A stretch of 30,644 bases of DNA from Flavobacteriales bacterium UBA2040 (GCA_002332715.1 DDBE01000226.1:1-30644); one strand, 5' to 3'; shown: positions 1 to 7,905, counted from the stretch's first letter. The notes: a model not told the origin generated them from the letters alone. Numbers and translations are program-made.

Positions 1-164
1 AAGCCTTTTTTACCTTCTTCTAATTCGAATTCAACTGTATCACCTTCGCGTACTTCGTCGATTAATCCTGAAACGTGTACAAAGTGATCTTTGTCTGCGC
101 CTTCTTCTGTAATGAAACCAAATCCTTTTGTTTCATTAAAGAACTTTACTGTGCCTTTATTCAT
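1..164 (-). CDS. Cold-shock domain protein (CspA family), 3' end cut by window edge
   Basis: The first 54 codons of a cold-shock protein are present; the gene runs off the left edge. The translation begins MNKGTVKFFNETKGFGFI and has both nucleic-acid-binding motifs of the fold: RNP1 (KGFGFI, residues 14-19) and RNP2-like HFVHVS (residues 27-32). The segment DTVEFELEEGKKG then matches the next strands. Such proteins are about 63-70 residues, so only the last strands are missing. The family binds single-stranded RNA and DNA and melts RNA structure in the cytoplasm. The ATG lies just downstream of a good TAnnTTTG box, giving a short leader rather than the long leader of E. coli cspA. I cannot tell whether this copy is cold-induced or constitutive. 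Confidence 0.93.
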   Translation of the reverse strand, partial: MNKGTVKFFNETKGFGFITEEGADKDHFVHVSGLIDEVREGDTVEFELEEGKKG

Positions 165-189
165 TATATTGTATTAAATAATTAAGTGA

Positions 190-197
190 CAAAGATA
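190..197 (-). promoter_or_regulatory. Bacteroidota -7 box of the cold-shock gene
   Basis: On the minus strand this reads TATCTTTG, an exact match to the Bacteroidota -7 consensus TAnnTTTG. It lies 25 bases upstream of the csp ATG. No clear TTTG (-33) element is seen 19-21 bases further upstream. The implied leader is about 20 nt. Confidence 0.6.
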
Positions 198-306
198 AAC
201 TAAATTGTTGAAAACTTCTTGTTTTTTTGAAATTTAACTATTATTTGACTTGACGAATTGTCTCGTAAGTATCGAAAATAAAGAGATTTGTCTCGAAATT
301 CAACAT

Positions 307-712
307 TTATTTTAGCCCGTGCTCAAACCCATTTCTTATCAAATCGATTAGCTCATTTGTCATTTGTTCGGCATTTATCAACCGAATATGATGTCCAAAT
401 TGCTTTCCATAAGGCACAATCTTAAATAATCAAACCGCTGTCCAGAGGTTCAGAATAGTAAAATTTCAAATCCAATTCCTTCGTCATCGGTCGAACAATC
501 AACCAAGCCTTTTTATTCGTGAAAATCACAGTATTTACAGATGCGCCTATCGATTGAGGTTCCCAATCCATCGTCACATTCAAAACGGATTCAAAAGCTA
601 GAATAACATTATCCGCTCGCTTCTCAAACAAATCATCAATTGTCTTCGTCGTGCACATGTGCGACTGATTGTTGACTTTAAACTTTCGATTACATTTGGG
701 ACAGGTATGCAT
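307..712 (-). pseudogene. DUF5655-type zinc-ribbon protein, broken by a frameshift
   Basis: The N-terminal 96 codons (712 to 422) start with a zinc-ribbon-like stretch (HTCPKCNRKFKVNNQSHMC; a CxxC pair, then a second His/Cys pair) and continue into a domain resembling DUF5655, with FTNKKAWLIVRP and a strand ending EPLDSGLII. The frame then stops at TAA (422-424). The missing C-terminal part continues in another frame down to a TAA at 307-309, reading IVPYGKQFGHHIRLINAEQ and ending NGFEHGLK, as expected for this family. The switch fits one extra base near 422-430. Joined, the protein would be about 134 residues. Function is unknown; homologues are small cytoplasmic proteins. It could be a true pseudogene, a sequencing error or, less likely, a programmed shift. 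Confidence 0.72.
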
Positions 713-733
713 GAGGGGTTTATTAATTATTGC

Positions 734-814
734 CTTCGACTCCGCTCAGTCAACAATTAAAATAGAAAAAATAATTCAAACCGAGTCGAATTTGTAGGCT
801 GAGCGGAGTCGAAG
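734..814. repeat. 16-bp perfect inverted repeat (CTTCGACTCCGCTCAG) between lysS and the DUF5655-type gene
   Basis: CTTCGACTCCGCTCAG at 734-749 is the exact reverse complement of 799-814, with 49 bases between. The right arm sits inside a second small hairpin (GTAGGCT 794-800 with AGCCTAC 813-819) that includes the lysS stop codon. On the minus strand the hairpin is followed by a T-rich stretch, so it may help terminate lysS. From memory, this core recurs as an intergenic repeat in many Flavobacteriia; that needs a genome count. Confidence 0.75.
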
Positions 815-815
815 C

Positions 816-2519
816 CTACGCTATCTCAACAAACAACCCTTCATCCGTCTTCTCCACTTTCGTCAAACCGTGTTTCGCCAAACCTTTCATAGCCACATCC
901 CATTGTTTTCCGCTGAGACCAACTTGCTCTTTCAAACCGTTCAAATCCATTTTCTCTTCTTTGGAAAGAATGTCAAAAATGACTTTTTCGTTCTCCGTCA
1001 ATTCTGGACCTTTCTTGGCTCCAAAAACTTCTGGTCTCATTTGCGGGAAGAACAAAACTTCCTGTATCGCTGGATTATTCGTTAAAAACATAATCAAACG
1101 GTCCATTCCAATTCCCAAACCTGAAGTTGGTGGCATTCCGTATTCTAATGAACGCAAGAAATCTTGATCGATTAGTCCAGTTGCTTCGTCGTCTCCTTTT
1201 TCAGCCAATTTCACTTGGCCCTCAAAACGTTCACGTTGTTCAATTGGGTCATTCAACTCCGAATAAGCATTCGCAATTTCTTTACCACAAACCATTAATT
1301 CGAAACGTTCCGTTAAGCTTGGATCATCGCGGTGTTGCTTACACAAAGGCGACATTTCTTTCGGATAATCGGTAATGAAAGTCGGTTGAATATAATTTCC
1401 TTCGCATTTTTCACCGAAGATTTCATCAATCAATTTACCAACACCCATCGTGTCATCCACATGGATATTCATGCCAAGAGCAGCAATCCGCAATTCATCT
1501 TCTGTTTTACCTTTGATGTCGAATCCTGTAAAATCAATTATCGATTGACGCATCGTAACGCGTTTGTAAGGCGCTTTGAAATTAATCTTGTTTTCACCAA
1601 AAGTGGATTCCGTCGTTCCGTTCACTGCCATAGCGCAATGCTCCAAAAGTTTCTCGGTGAATTCCATCATCCAATTATAATCCTTATACGAAACGTAGAT
1701 TTCCATTGCCGTAAATTCAGGATTGTGCGTTCTGTCCATTCCTTCATTACGGAAGTTTTTTGAGAATTCGTATACACCGTCAAATCCACCAACGATCAAT
1801 CTTTTTAGATACAATTCATTCGCAATTCGCAAATACAAAGGAATATCCAATGCATTGTGATGTGTCATAAATGGTCGAGCCGCTGCGCCTCCTGGAATGG
1901 ATTGCAATATCGGTGTTTCCACTTCCATGTATCCAGCGTCGTTGAAGAAATTTCGCATCGCAGTAAACAACTTCGTGCGTTTTATGAATACTTCACGAAC
2001 CTGCGGATTGACTACCATGTCAACATATCGTTGACGGTAACGCAACTCAGGATCAGTAAATGCATCGTGAACTTTTCCATCGGCATCCGTTTTTGCCATT
2101 GGAAGCGGTTTCAAAGCTTTGCTCAACAAAGTGAATTCTTCTACGTGAACAGATGTTTCACCAACTTGCGTTTTGAATACTTTTCCTTTGATTCCGATGA
2201 AATCGCCAAGGTCTAAAAGCTTTTTGAAAACGTCGTTATACACCGTTTTATCTTCACCCGGACAAATTTCATCCCGATTAATGTACACTTGAATTCTTCC
2301 TGATGAATCTTGAATTTCAGCAAAAGAAGCTTTCCCCATAATTCGTTGCGACATCATTCTACCGGCAATCGTCACTTGTTTACCCTCCTCATAGTTCGAC
2401 TTTATCTCCGCTGCGTAATCGGTTACGTTATACAACGCAGCTGGATAAGGATCAATACCGAGTTCGCGCAATTTATCGAGCGACTCTCTTCTTTGGACTT
2501 CTAAACTGGACAATTCCAT
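816..2519 (-). CDS. lysS: Lysyl-tRNA synthetase, class II
   Basis: This cytoplasmic enzyme charges tRNA-Lys with lysine using ATP. The 567-residue product has the N-terminal anticodon-binding OB fold (VTIAGRMMSQRIMGKASFAE, near residue 50) and the class II core. Motif 2 starts at Phe256 (FRNEGMDRTHNPEF) and motif 3 is at 467-475 (GLGIGMDRL). Usual bacterial enzymes are near 500 residues. About 65 extra C-terminal residues follow (from ENEKVIFDIL to the end, with LSGKQWDVAMKGLAKHGL), helical and winged-helix-like; I believe this tail is common in Bacteroidota LysRS. The ATG start is supported by conservation of the N-terminus and by a promoter 26 bases upstream. It appears monocistronic, with inverted repeats at its 3' end. 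Confidence 0.97.
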   Translation of the reverse strand: MELSSLEVQRRESLDKLRELGIDPYPAALYNVTDYAAEIKSNYEEGKQVTIAGRMMSQRIMGKASFAEIQDSSGRIQVYINRDEICPGEDKTVYNDVFKKLLDLGDFIGIKGKVFKTQVGETSVHVEEFTLLSKALKPLPMAKTDADGKVHDAFTDPELRYRQRYVDMVVNPQVREVFIKRTKLFTAMRNFFNDAGYMEVETPILQSIPGGAAARPFMTHHNALDIPLYLRIANELYLKRLIVGGFDGVYEFSKNFRNEGMDRTHNPEFTAMEIYVSYKDYNWMMEFTEKLLEHCAMAVNGTTESTFGENKINFKAPYKRVTMRQSIIDFTGFDIKGKTEDELRIAALGMNIHVDDTMGVGKLIDEIFGEKCEGNYIQPTFITDYPKEMSPLCKQHRDDPSLTERFELMVCGKEIANAYSELNDPIEQRERFEGQVKLAEKGDDEATGLIDQDFLRSLEYGMPPTSGLGIGMDRLIMFLTNNPAIQEVLFFPQMRPEVFGAKKGPELTENEKVIFDILSKEEKMDLNGLKEQVGLSGKQWDVAMKGLAKHGLTKVEKTDEGLFVEIA

Positions 2520-2544
2520 GGTTACTTTCTTTAAAGTCAGAGCG

Positions 2545-2577
2545 CAAAGATAAGGAATTGATGTGAATTAGTGCAAA
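2545..2577 (-). promoter_or_regulatory. lysS promoter (-33 TTTG and -7 TATCTTTG)
   Basis: The minus strand has TTTG (2574-2577), a 21-base spacer and TATCTTTG (2545-2552). This matches the Bacteroidota primary sigma pattern TTTG-N(19-21)-TAnnTTTG. It lies 26 bases upstream of the lysS ATG and is the best-formed promoter in the window. Confidence 0.7.
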
Positions 2578-2590
2578 CGTATTACTGGTC

Positions 2591-2767
2591 TTATTGAATT
2601 AGAATCCTTTCGGTCGTATTAACCTGATTTGTCCCAGTTCGGATGAAATAAAAACCTGGATGGGTATGTCCTGAAACGGTTATCAAATTCTCCACTTTTT
2701 TTAAGACACCCGATTCTATCGTCCGCCCTTGAGAATCAGATAAGGTGAATTCTACTTTGTCGACCAT
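2591..2767 (-). pseudogene. Remnant of a T9SS C-terminal sorting domain (type A)
   Basis: A 58-codon open frame (ATG 2767, TAA 2591) reads VDKVEFTLSDSQGRTIESG, then PGFYFIRTG and ends TTERILIQ. This is the pattern of type A C-terminal sorting domains: a beta strand with D-x-x-G-R, then G-x-Y-x-x-R, and a terminal strand with a basic residue. Such domains end large secreted or surface proteins exported through the type IX machinery and never stand alone. Upstream the frame is lost: an overlapping frame ends with TGA at 2767-2769 after GTQTDQGAFYFF. I therefore read it as the 3' stub of a degraded secreted-protein gene. The rest of 2520-3086 holds only the lysS promoter, a hairpin before the helicase gene and no other recognisable gene. 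Confidence 0.6.
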
Positions 2768-3041
2768 CAAAAGAAATAGAATGCCCCTTGGTCAGTCTGA
2801 GTTCCAACAAATAACTTGACCCAATTAAGTGCTGGCTCTCCAAAAGAACTTAAGCAAAGAGCGAGAGTCCCCGGAGATTAGTAAGTTTTTCATCTGTGAT
2901 CATTTATTATTCACGCTAAGGGTGAAGCCAACAAACCGCCATTCGCATATTATCATCTCTAATTCCAAAAAAAAATCCAGTATTCAGCCTAATACTTTGT
3001 ATGATTCAAGTATAACAGTACAGTTGTTTCTCTAAAAATTC

Positions 3042-3057
3042 CGACCTTTGAAGGTCG
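3042..3057. repeat. Near-perfect palindrome CGACCTTTGAAGGTCG before the SNF2 gene
   Basis: Two 7-base arms, CGACCTT and AAGGTCG, are separated by two bases. It lies 30-45 bases upstream of the chosen ATG of the SNF2 helicase. It could be an operator for a dimeric regulator or a 5'-UTR hairpin. A TTG that would lengthen the helicase frame lies inside it, which argues against that upstream start. Confidence 0.5.
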
Positions 3058-3086
3058 CGCCATTTTGTGCGGTGAAAAATGCAATA

Positions 3087-6000
3087 ATGGGAAATCGGTG
3101 GAACAGTAAAATCAGAAAAGAAACGATCTTATATGATGGAACGCCTACCGATTTTACTATTATCGAAAATTTCAGCATTCTTGATTTGGATGAAGAATAC
3201 ATTTCCCATCATTCGGGTTTGCATCCCCGACAGTTCAATTTTGTGCGTTCCTGTCAAGTGCAGGAAGCTGTAGTCAACGCGATTGTTTTTATAATTGCTA
3301 GTAGCTTCGATGAAATCTACCGCGTGTTCATGTCTTTTGCCGAAGCAGAGAATAATTTATTCCTGACGTGTGATTGTGAAATTGACGAGGATTTGATTTG
3401 CACACACCAAGCTATGTCGATGTACAATTTCCTTGGTCGAACTATTCTTCACCCTTTTTTCTATCCTGAAAAACGTAGAATTGCGTTTAAAACAAGTGCT
3501 GTAAAGTATGGTCTTAACGAAATTGAAAATTTAGATGAGTTTTTTGATCTAGAATTTCATCTTGGACAGGTGAAAGTTAAATCGAAGAAAAAGGAATTGT
3601 TGCGCTTAGATGACAAGGGAAAATCAGACCTAAATCGATTTCTTTTACCCAAGAAAAATGTCTTTGATGAAAAGGAAATTATTCAATTGCAAAAAGAATC
3701 GCTGCGCGGAATTGTGTTCTCTGAAAACGTCTATCGTCACGAAATGAATGTGCAGATTTTTGATGCGAAATTGACAGGTACTGGCAAGCCGAAAAATCCA
3801 TTAGACATGGTAGATCCGAATCTGGAAATGCAAGCCACCGATGCTTCGGAGGAATTGAAGTTTTTTAGCGCGGTTGCCTTTTTCAAAGGAGTTTATCAGC
3901 GAGATGATGATATTACATCTCAATTGAAAGCTTTGAAAGGTGTATTGAAAAACCCTCAAAAATTGCCCTATTATTTGGTCGGAGCAGATGGGTCAAATTC
4001 CATTTCTGCAAAAACCATCCAGCGACGTCATATTCATTTTGATAGTCGGGCGTATGTTTCTTTGGAAATTAAACAAAAGGGTGAATTCTATGAAATCATT
4101 CCTTTTCTGAATCACAACGATAGAAAATTAGAGTTCAAATCCCTGAAATTAAAACTCCAGTTTTTCTTTGACATTGAGGGAGAATTGTATGCTTTGGAAG
4201 GCGAAAACAAATACAAACTCTTTTCTTTTTTTAAAGAATACAATCACCGATTGTTGATTTCCGTGAGTCAATACGAAGAATTCCACAAAGAATATTTGGC
4301 GCCTTTGGAAGAGGACGTTCAAATCGATTATGCCTTCAAGAAAAAAGCAAGCAAGAAACAAATTGCAAAGTTTATAAAGTCAGCCGGATCAAAAAAGACC
4401 ATTTATTTGTCGGAATCAGAAAATTATATTCTCATCACGCCAGCCATTCGATACGGAAAAATGGAAGTGCCTGTTCTGAGTCAAAAACAACTATCTGGCC
4501 TAGACGAAGTGGGTGAATGGTATTCGATTCCACGGGATAAAAAAATGGAAGACAAATTTCTCGGCATGTTGATTCGTCAGCACGAAGAGTTTGAAGAACA
4601 ACTTGGCGGTTTCGATCATTTTTACCTCCACAAAAAGAAATTTTACAACGAAGGTTGGTTCGCCGATGCTTTCTCCGTTTGGGCCGACGAAGAAGTGGAA
4701 GTGATGGGTTTCCGTGAATTGAAAAAGAATAATTGGAACCCAGCAAAAATTTCGGTAGCGATAAATGTGAGTAGTGGTTTGGATTGGTTTGACACCTCAA
4801 TTAAATTGAATTTTGCCGATGAACAGGTGACGCTGCAACAAGTTCAAAAAGCGATTCGGAACCAAAGTAATTATGTGGTTTTGGGTGATGGATCACATGG
4901 ATTATTGCCTGAAGAATGGATTGCAAAATTCAGCGCATATTTCCGTTCGGGAGATGTTGTAGAAGATAAAATCCGAATTGCAAAAGTGAATTATTCCATC
5001 ATCAACGAACTTTTCGAAGAGGAAATGATTGATAATCAAGTGTTCACCGAAATTGAAAACTTGAAAGAACAAATCAAGAATTTCAAGAACATCAAAAAGG
5101 TAAAAGTGCCCAAAGCGTTAAATGCTGCACTGCGTGATTATCAAAAAGACGGATTGAATTGGTTGCACTTTTTGGATGAATTCAATTTTGGTGGTTGCCT
5201 TGCAGATGATATGGGACTTGGAAAAACTATTCAGATTATTGCCTTTATTGTCTCTTTAAAAGAAAAAGGAAAAGACAGAACGCACTTGGTAATCGTTCCT
5301 ACTTCCTTACTATTCAACTGGACCAGAGAAATAGAAAAATTTGCCCCAACACTTCGAATTTTGACGAATTATGGTCAAACGAGAGCCAAAAACACAAACG
5401 ATTTTCCACATTACGATATTGTTTTAACCACATACGGAACGTTGCTTTCTGATGTCCATAAATTAAAGAAATTTCCTTTCGATTATATTTTCTTGGATGA
5501 ATCTCAAGCTATAAAAAACCCTCAATCTATGCGTTACAAGGCGTCGCGATTGCTGCAGTCTCGAAATAGAGTTGTGCTGACGGGAACACCGATTGAGAAC
5601 AATACCTTCGATTTATTCGCTCAGTTTTCTTTTGCCGTTCCTGGGATTTTTGGTTCCGTAAAACATTTCCGTGACGAATATTCAACGCCAATTGATAAGT
5701 TCAAAGATTTTGGTCGAGCGAAAGAATTACAAGAAAAAATCAATCCCTTTTTACTGCGTAGAACGAAAAAACAAGTCGCAAAGGAGTTGCCCGAAAAGAC
5801 GGAAATGGTCTTGTATTGCGAAATGGGCGAGGAGCAACGTGCCGTTTACGATTCGCAACGAACAGAAATTCGAGATTCACTTTTGAGCAGGGATAGAAAG
5901 GAATTTGACATCAATAAAAGTATGTTACTTCTCGCTGGATTGACCAAACTTCGTCAGATTTGTGATTCACCGAAAATCTTGCCAGATGATTTGGATTACG

Positions 6001-6512
6001 GAGCAGAATCAGCAAAAATGACGGTCCTTTTAGAGGAAATCCGCAATAAGCACAAGCATCATAAAATCTTAGTTTTCTCGCAGTTCGTTACTATGCTAGA
6101 TTTGATTCGAATTGAATTGGACAAAGAAGAAATTTCACATGAATATTTGACTGGAAAATCGAAAAAGAGAGAAGAAATTGTCCACCGTTTTCAGAATGAT
6201 GAAGAGGTTCGCGTTTTCTTAATCAGTCTCAAAGCAGGTGGAACAGGCTTGAATCTTACAGAAGCAGATTACGTGTACATCGTCGATCCGTGGTGGAATC
6301 CAGCTGTTGAAAATCAGGCGATTGATAGAAGTTATAGAATCGGACAGAAGAAAAATGTAGTTGCGGTGAGGCTAATTTGCCCTGATACGATTGAGGATAA
6401 AATCATGACTTTGCAGGAGTCGAAAAGAGAGCTTGCTGAGGATTTGGTGCGGACAGATGCTTCGGTTTTGAAATCTTTGAGTAAGAGTGATTTGGTTTCT
6501 TTGTTTGAGTAG
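3087..6512 (+). CDS. SNF2-family helicase with SWIM zinc finger
   Basis: A 1141-residue SF2 ATPase of the SNF2/Rad54-like type that translocates on double-stranded DNA to remodel bound proteins; the bacterial substrate is not known. A SWIM finger (CxCx7CxH: Cys95, Cys97, Cys105, His107) lies near the N-terminus. A long linker of about 560 residues follows with no domain I can name. The helicase occupies roughly residues 670-1141: Walker A DDMGLGKT 707-714, Ia VIVPTSLLFNW, Walker B variant DESQ 804-807, motif III TGTPIENN, motif V SLKAGGTGLNLTEADYV and motif VI NQAIDRSYRIGQ 1076-1087. All catalytic motifs look intact. I start at ATG 3087 because the longer frame begins at a TTG inside a palindrome. 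It stands alone, with no methylase or nuclease partner except the broken gene downstream. Confidence 0.95.
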   Translation: MGNRWNSKIRKETILYDGTPTDFTIIENFSILDLDEEYISHHSGLHPRQFNFVRSCQVQEAVVNAIVFIIASSFDEIYRVFMSFAEAENNLFLTCDCEIDEDLICTHQAMSMYNFLGRTILHPFFYPEKRRIAFKTSAVKYGLNEIENLDEFFDLEFHLGQVKVKSKKKELLRLDDKGKSDLNRFLLPKKNVFDEKEIIQLQKESLRGIVFSENVYRHEMNVQIFDAKLTGTGKPKNPLDMVDPNLEMQATDASEELKFFSAVAFFKGVYQRDDDITSQLKALKGVLKNPQKLPYYLVGADGSNSISAKTIQRRHIHFDSRAYVSLEIKQKGEFYEIIPFLNHNDRKLEFKSLKLKLQFFFDIEGELYALEGENKYKLFSFFKEYNHRLLISVSQYEEFHKEYLAPLEEDVQIDYAFKKKASKKQIAKFIKSAGSKKTIYLSESENYILITPAIRYGKMEVPVLSQKQLSGLDEVGEWYSIPRDKKMEDKFLGMLIRQHEEFEEQLGGFDHFYLHKKKFYNEGWFADAFSVWADEEVEVMGFRELKKNNWNPAKISVAINVSSGLDWFDTSIKLNFADEQVTLQQVQKAIRNQSNYVVLGDGSHGLLPEEWIAKFSAYFRSGDVVEDKIRIAKVNYSIINELFEEEMIDNQVFTEIENLKEQIKNFKNIKKVKVPKALNAALRDYQKDGLNWLHFLDEFNFGGCLADDMGLGKTIQIIAFIVSLKEKGKDRTHLVIVPTSLLFNWTREIEKFAPTLRILTNYGQTRAKNTNDFPHYDIVLTTYGTLLSDVHKLKKFPFDYIFLDESQAIKNPQSMRYKASRLLQSRNRVVLTGTPIENNTFDLFAQFSFAVPGIFGSVKHFRDEYSTPIDKFKDFGRAKELQEKINPFLLRRTKKQVAKELPEKTEMVLYCEMGEEQRAVYDSQRTEIRDSLLSRDRKEFDINKSMLLLAGLTKLRQICDSPKILPDDLDYGAESAKMTVLLEEIRNKHKHHKILVFSQFVTMLDLIRIELDKEEISHEYLTGKSKKREEIVHRFQNDEEVRVFLISLKAGGTGLNLTEADYVYIVDPWWNPAVENQAIDRSYRIGQKKNVVAVRLICPDTIEDKIMTLQESKRELAEDLVRTDASVLKSLSKSDLVSLFE

Positions 6513-6530
6513 GTTCTCTTAAACGATGAT

Positions 6531-6564
6531 ACGCAAAGAGTTTATCTGCGTGATTGTTTTTTTT
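6531..6564 (+). terminator. Possible terminator after the SNF2 gene
   Basis: ACGCA (6531-6535) can pair with TGCGT (6547-6551), with partial inner pairing, and is followed after five bases by eight T (6557-6564). The stem is short, so this is a weak intrinsic terminator candidate. The sequence also resembles the degenerate CGCAAAGAG-type repeat at 7001-7030. Confidence 0.35.
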
Positions 6565-6618
6565 ATTGGGATCATGATTTTTTTTCTTAACATAATATAG
6601 AAAGTGAAAAAACTACTT

Positions 6619-6996
6619 ATGAAAGAAAATGAAATCACATCGTTTGTTGTTGGCGCAGCCATTGAGGTTCATTCAGAATTGGGTCCAGGATTATTAGAAA
6701 GTGTATACGAAGAATGCCTCTATTAAGAACTGAAAGAAATAGGATTGAAAGTACAACGGCAGGTTGTATTGCCTGAAGAATATAAAAGTGGACAACTGAA
6801 CGCTGGATTTCGAGTAGATCTAATTGTCGAAGAAAAAGTAATATTAGAATTAAAATGAGTCAGCGAACTTCACCCAATCCGCACTGCCCAAATGATGACC
6901 TATTCTAGACTAACAGATTTAAATCTTGGTTTATTAATTAATTTCAATGAAACATTAGTAAAAAAAGGAATCCGAAGAATAGTAAACGGACTTTAA
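6619..6996 (+). pseudogene. GxxExxY / PD-(D/E)XK-like protein with two in-frame stops
   Basis: The frame from ATG 6619 to TAA 6994-6996 gives 125 codons, the usual size for GxxExxY proteins (PDDEXK_3-like). The family motif is clear: [20 protein letters not shown]. The nuclease-like core FRVDLIVEEKVILELK (Asp, then Glu-x-Lys) follows, and then HPIRTAQMMTYSRLT and GLLINF. Two sense codons are replaced by stops: TAA at 6724-6726 (codon 36, where LYYEL would be expected) and TGA at 6856-6858 (codon 80, directly after ELK). No base is inserted or deleted anywhere. The family's role is not established. It is most simply a recently inactivated gene. A degenerate CTCTGCG repeat follows it at 7001-7030. 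Confidence 0.8.
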
Positions 6997-7000
6997 AGAA

Positions 7001-7030
7001 AACCTTTGCGCTCTCTGCGCCTCTGCGTTA
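7001..7030. repeat. Degenerate CTCTGCG tandem repeat flanking the GxxExxY gene
   Basis: The stretch contains CTTTGCG, CTCTCTGCG and CCTCTGCGTTA in a row, three imperfect copies of a CTCTGCG-like unit. A related CGCAAAGAG is at 6532-6540 on the other side of the GxxExxY pseudogene, in opposite sense. I recall such repeats accompanying GxxExxY genes in Bacteroidota; this is from memory and unchecked. Confidence 0.45.
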
Positions 7031-7045
7031 AAAAAAAGCCACGTA

Positions 7046-7903
7046 TCACCCTTTCCTCACCCTCACCAAATCCCCAAAATACATATCCTTCCCCGTCTCG
7101 GTTTTCATCCACAATTCAGCGGCAGTTTCTGGATCATTTCGAAAAATATTCTTCACTATCGACCGTGTTTGTGCCAATTTCAAGCTCGGACTATACGTAT
7201 TCAAAATCAACCAACCTTTCGGCTCTAGAATCTCGTAACACGTTTGGACCAATTCCTGAATTTTATCTTCTAATTTCCATTTCTCACCTTTCGCTCCCAA
7301 TCCCCAAGCTGGCGGATCCATTTGAATCATGTGGCATTTATTCCCGCGTTTTGCCTCGCGCTGCGCAAATTTCAAAGCATCTTCCAAGACCCATTTAATA
7401 TCTGAAAGTTCGGACGTTTCCATGTTGATTTTCGCCCATCCGACCAATTGCTTTACTGAATCGACGTGCAGTACCTCGGCACCTTTGGCTTTTGCCACCA
7501 ATGAAGAAGCTCCAGTGTAGGCGAAAAGATTTAAAAAACGTTGTTTGGGATGTAAGTTTTTCTGAATAAATTTCCAATTGATATTCTGTTCTGGAAACAA
7601 CCCAACATGTTTGAATTGGGTTAATTCGAGGTTGTATTTCAAGCCCTCTATTTCCAATTGCCAATTTTTAGTCGATGGATTTAAATTCTTCCAAACACCT
7701 TTCTGACCTGATTTTTCTATGAATTTCCAATGTGCCTGCTTTTCCCAATCTGTAAAAAGAATACCTGATTTGAAATAAGCTTGACGTTCCGGTCGAATCG
7801 TAATTACTTCTCCCCATTTCTCAAGTTTCTGTCCACCGCCTGCATCCAAAAGAGAATAGTTCTTCGGAAAATCGGCATAAACTTTAGGAGTTTCTTTACC
7901 CAA
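7046..7903 (-). CDS. Class I SAM-dependent methyltransferase (RlmI/RlmK-like)
   Basis: A 285-residue methyltransferase resembling the catalytic half of the RlmI/RlmK rRNA cytosine methyltransferases. Visible motifs: HVGLFPEQ (99-106) before the fold; SAM-binding motif I LNLFAYTG (124-131); the acidic end of strand 2 HVDS (146-149); motif IV DPPAWG (196-201). The usual N-terminal PUA domain is absent; instead there is a beta-rich segment (DAGGGQKLEKWG...). The substrate cannot be settled from sequence; RNA is likely. The start is TTG (7901-7903), two bases after the TAG of the preceding gene; no ATG is available without losing conserved N-terminal residues, so translational coupling is likely. 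It is the last gene of a three-gene operon. Confidence 0.85.
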   Translation of the reverse strand: MGKETPKVYADFPKNYSLLDAGGGQKLEKWGEVITIRPERQAYFKSGILFTDWEKQAHWKFIEKSGQKGVWKNLNPSTKNWQLEIEGLKYNLELTQFKHVGLFPEQNINWKFIQKNLHPKQRFLNLFAYTGASSLVAKAKGAEVLHVDSVKQLVGWAKINMETSELSDIKWVLEDALKFAQREAKRGNKCHMIQMDPPAWGLGAKGEKWKLEDKIQELVQTCYEILEPKGWLILNTYSPSLKLAQTRSIVKNIFRNDPETAAELWMKTETGKDMYFGDLVRVRKG

Positions 7904-7905
7904 AA

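Noticed and set aside
1332..1763. Plus-strand open frame of 143 codons inside lysS
   Set aside because: It lies opposite a fully conserved synthetase, has no family resemblance and is an antisense shadow.
3048..3086. TTG start for the SNF2 helicase
   Set aside because: The TTG lies within a palindrome and adds 13 residues without recognisable features; ATG 3087 is preferred.
4435..4800. Minus-strand open frame of 121 codons inside the SNF2 gene
   Set aside because: Antisense shadow of a conserved gene; composition is not protein-like.
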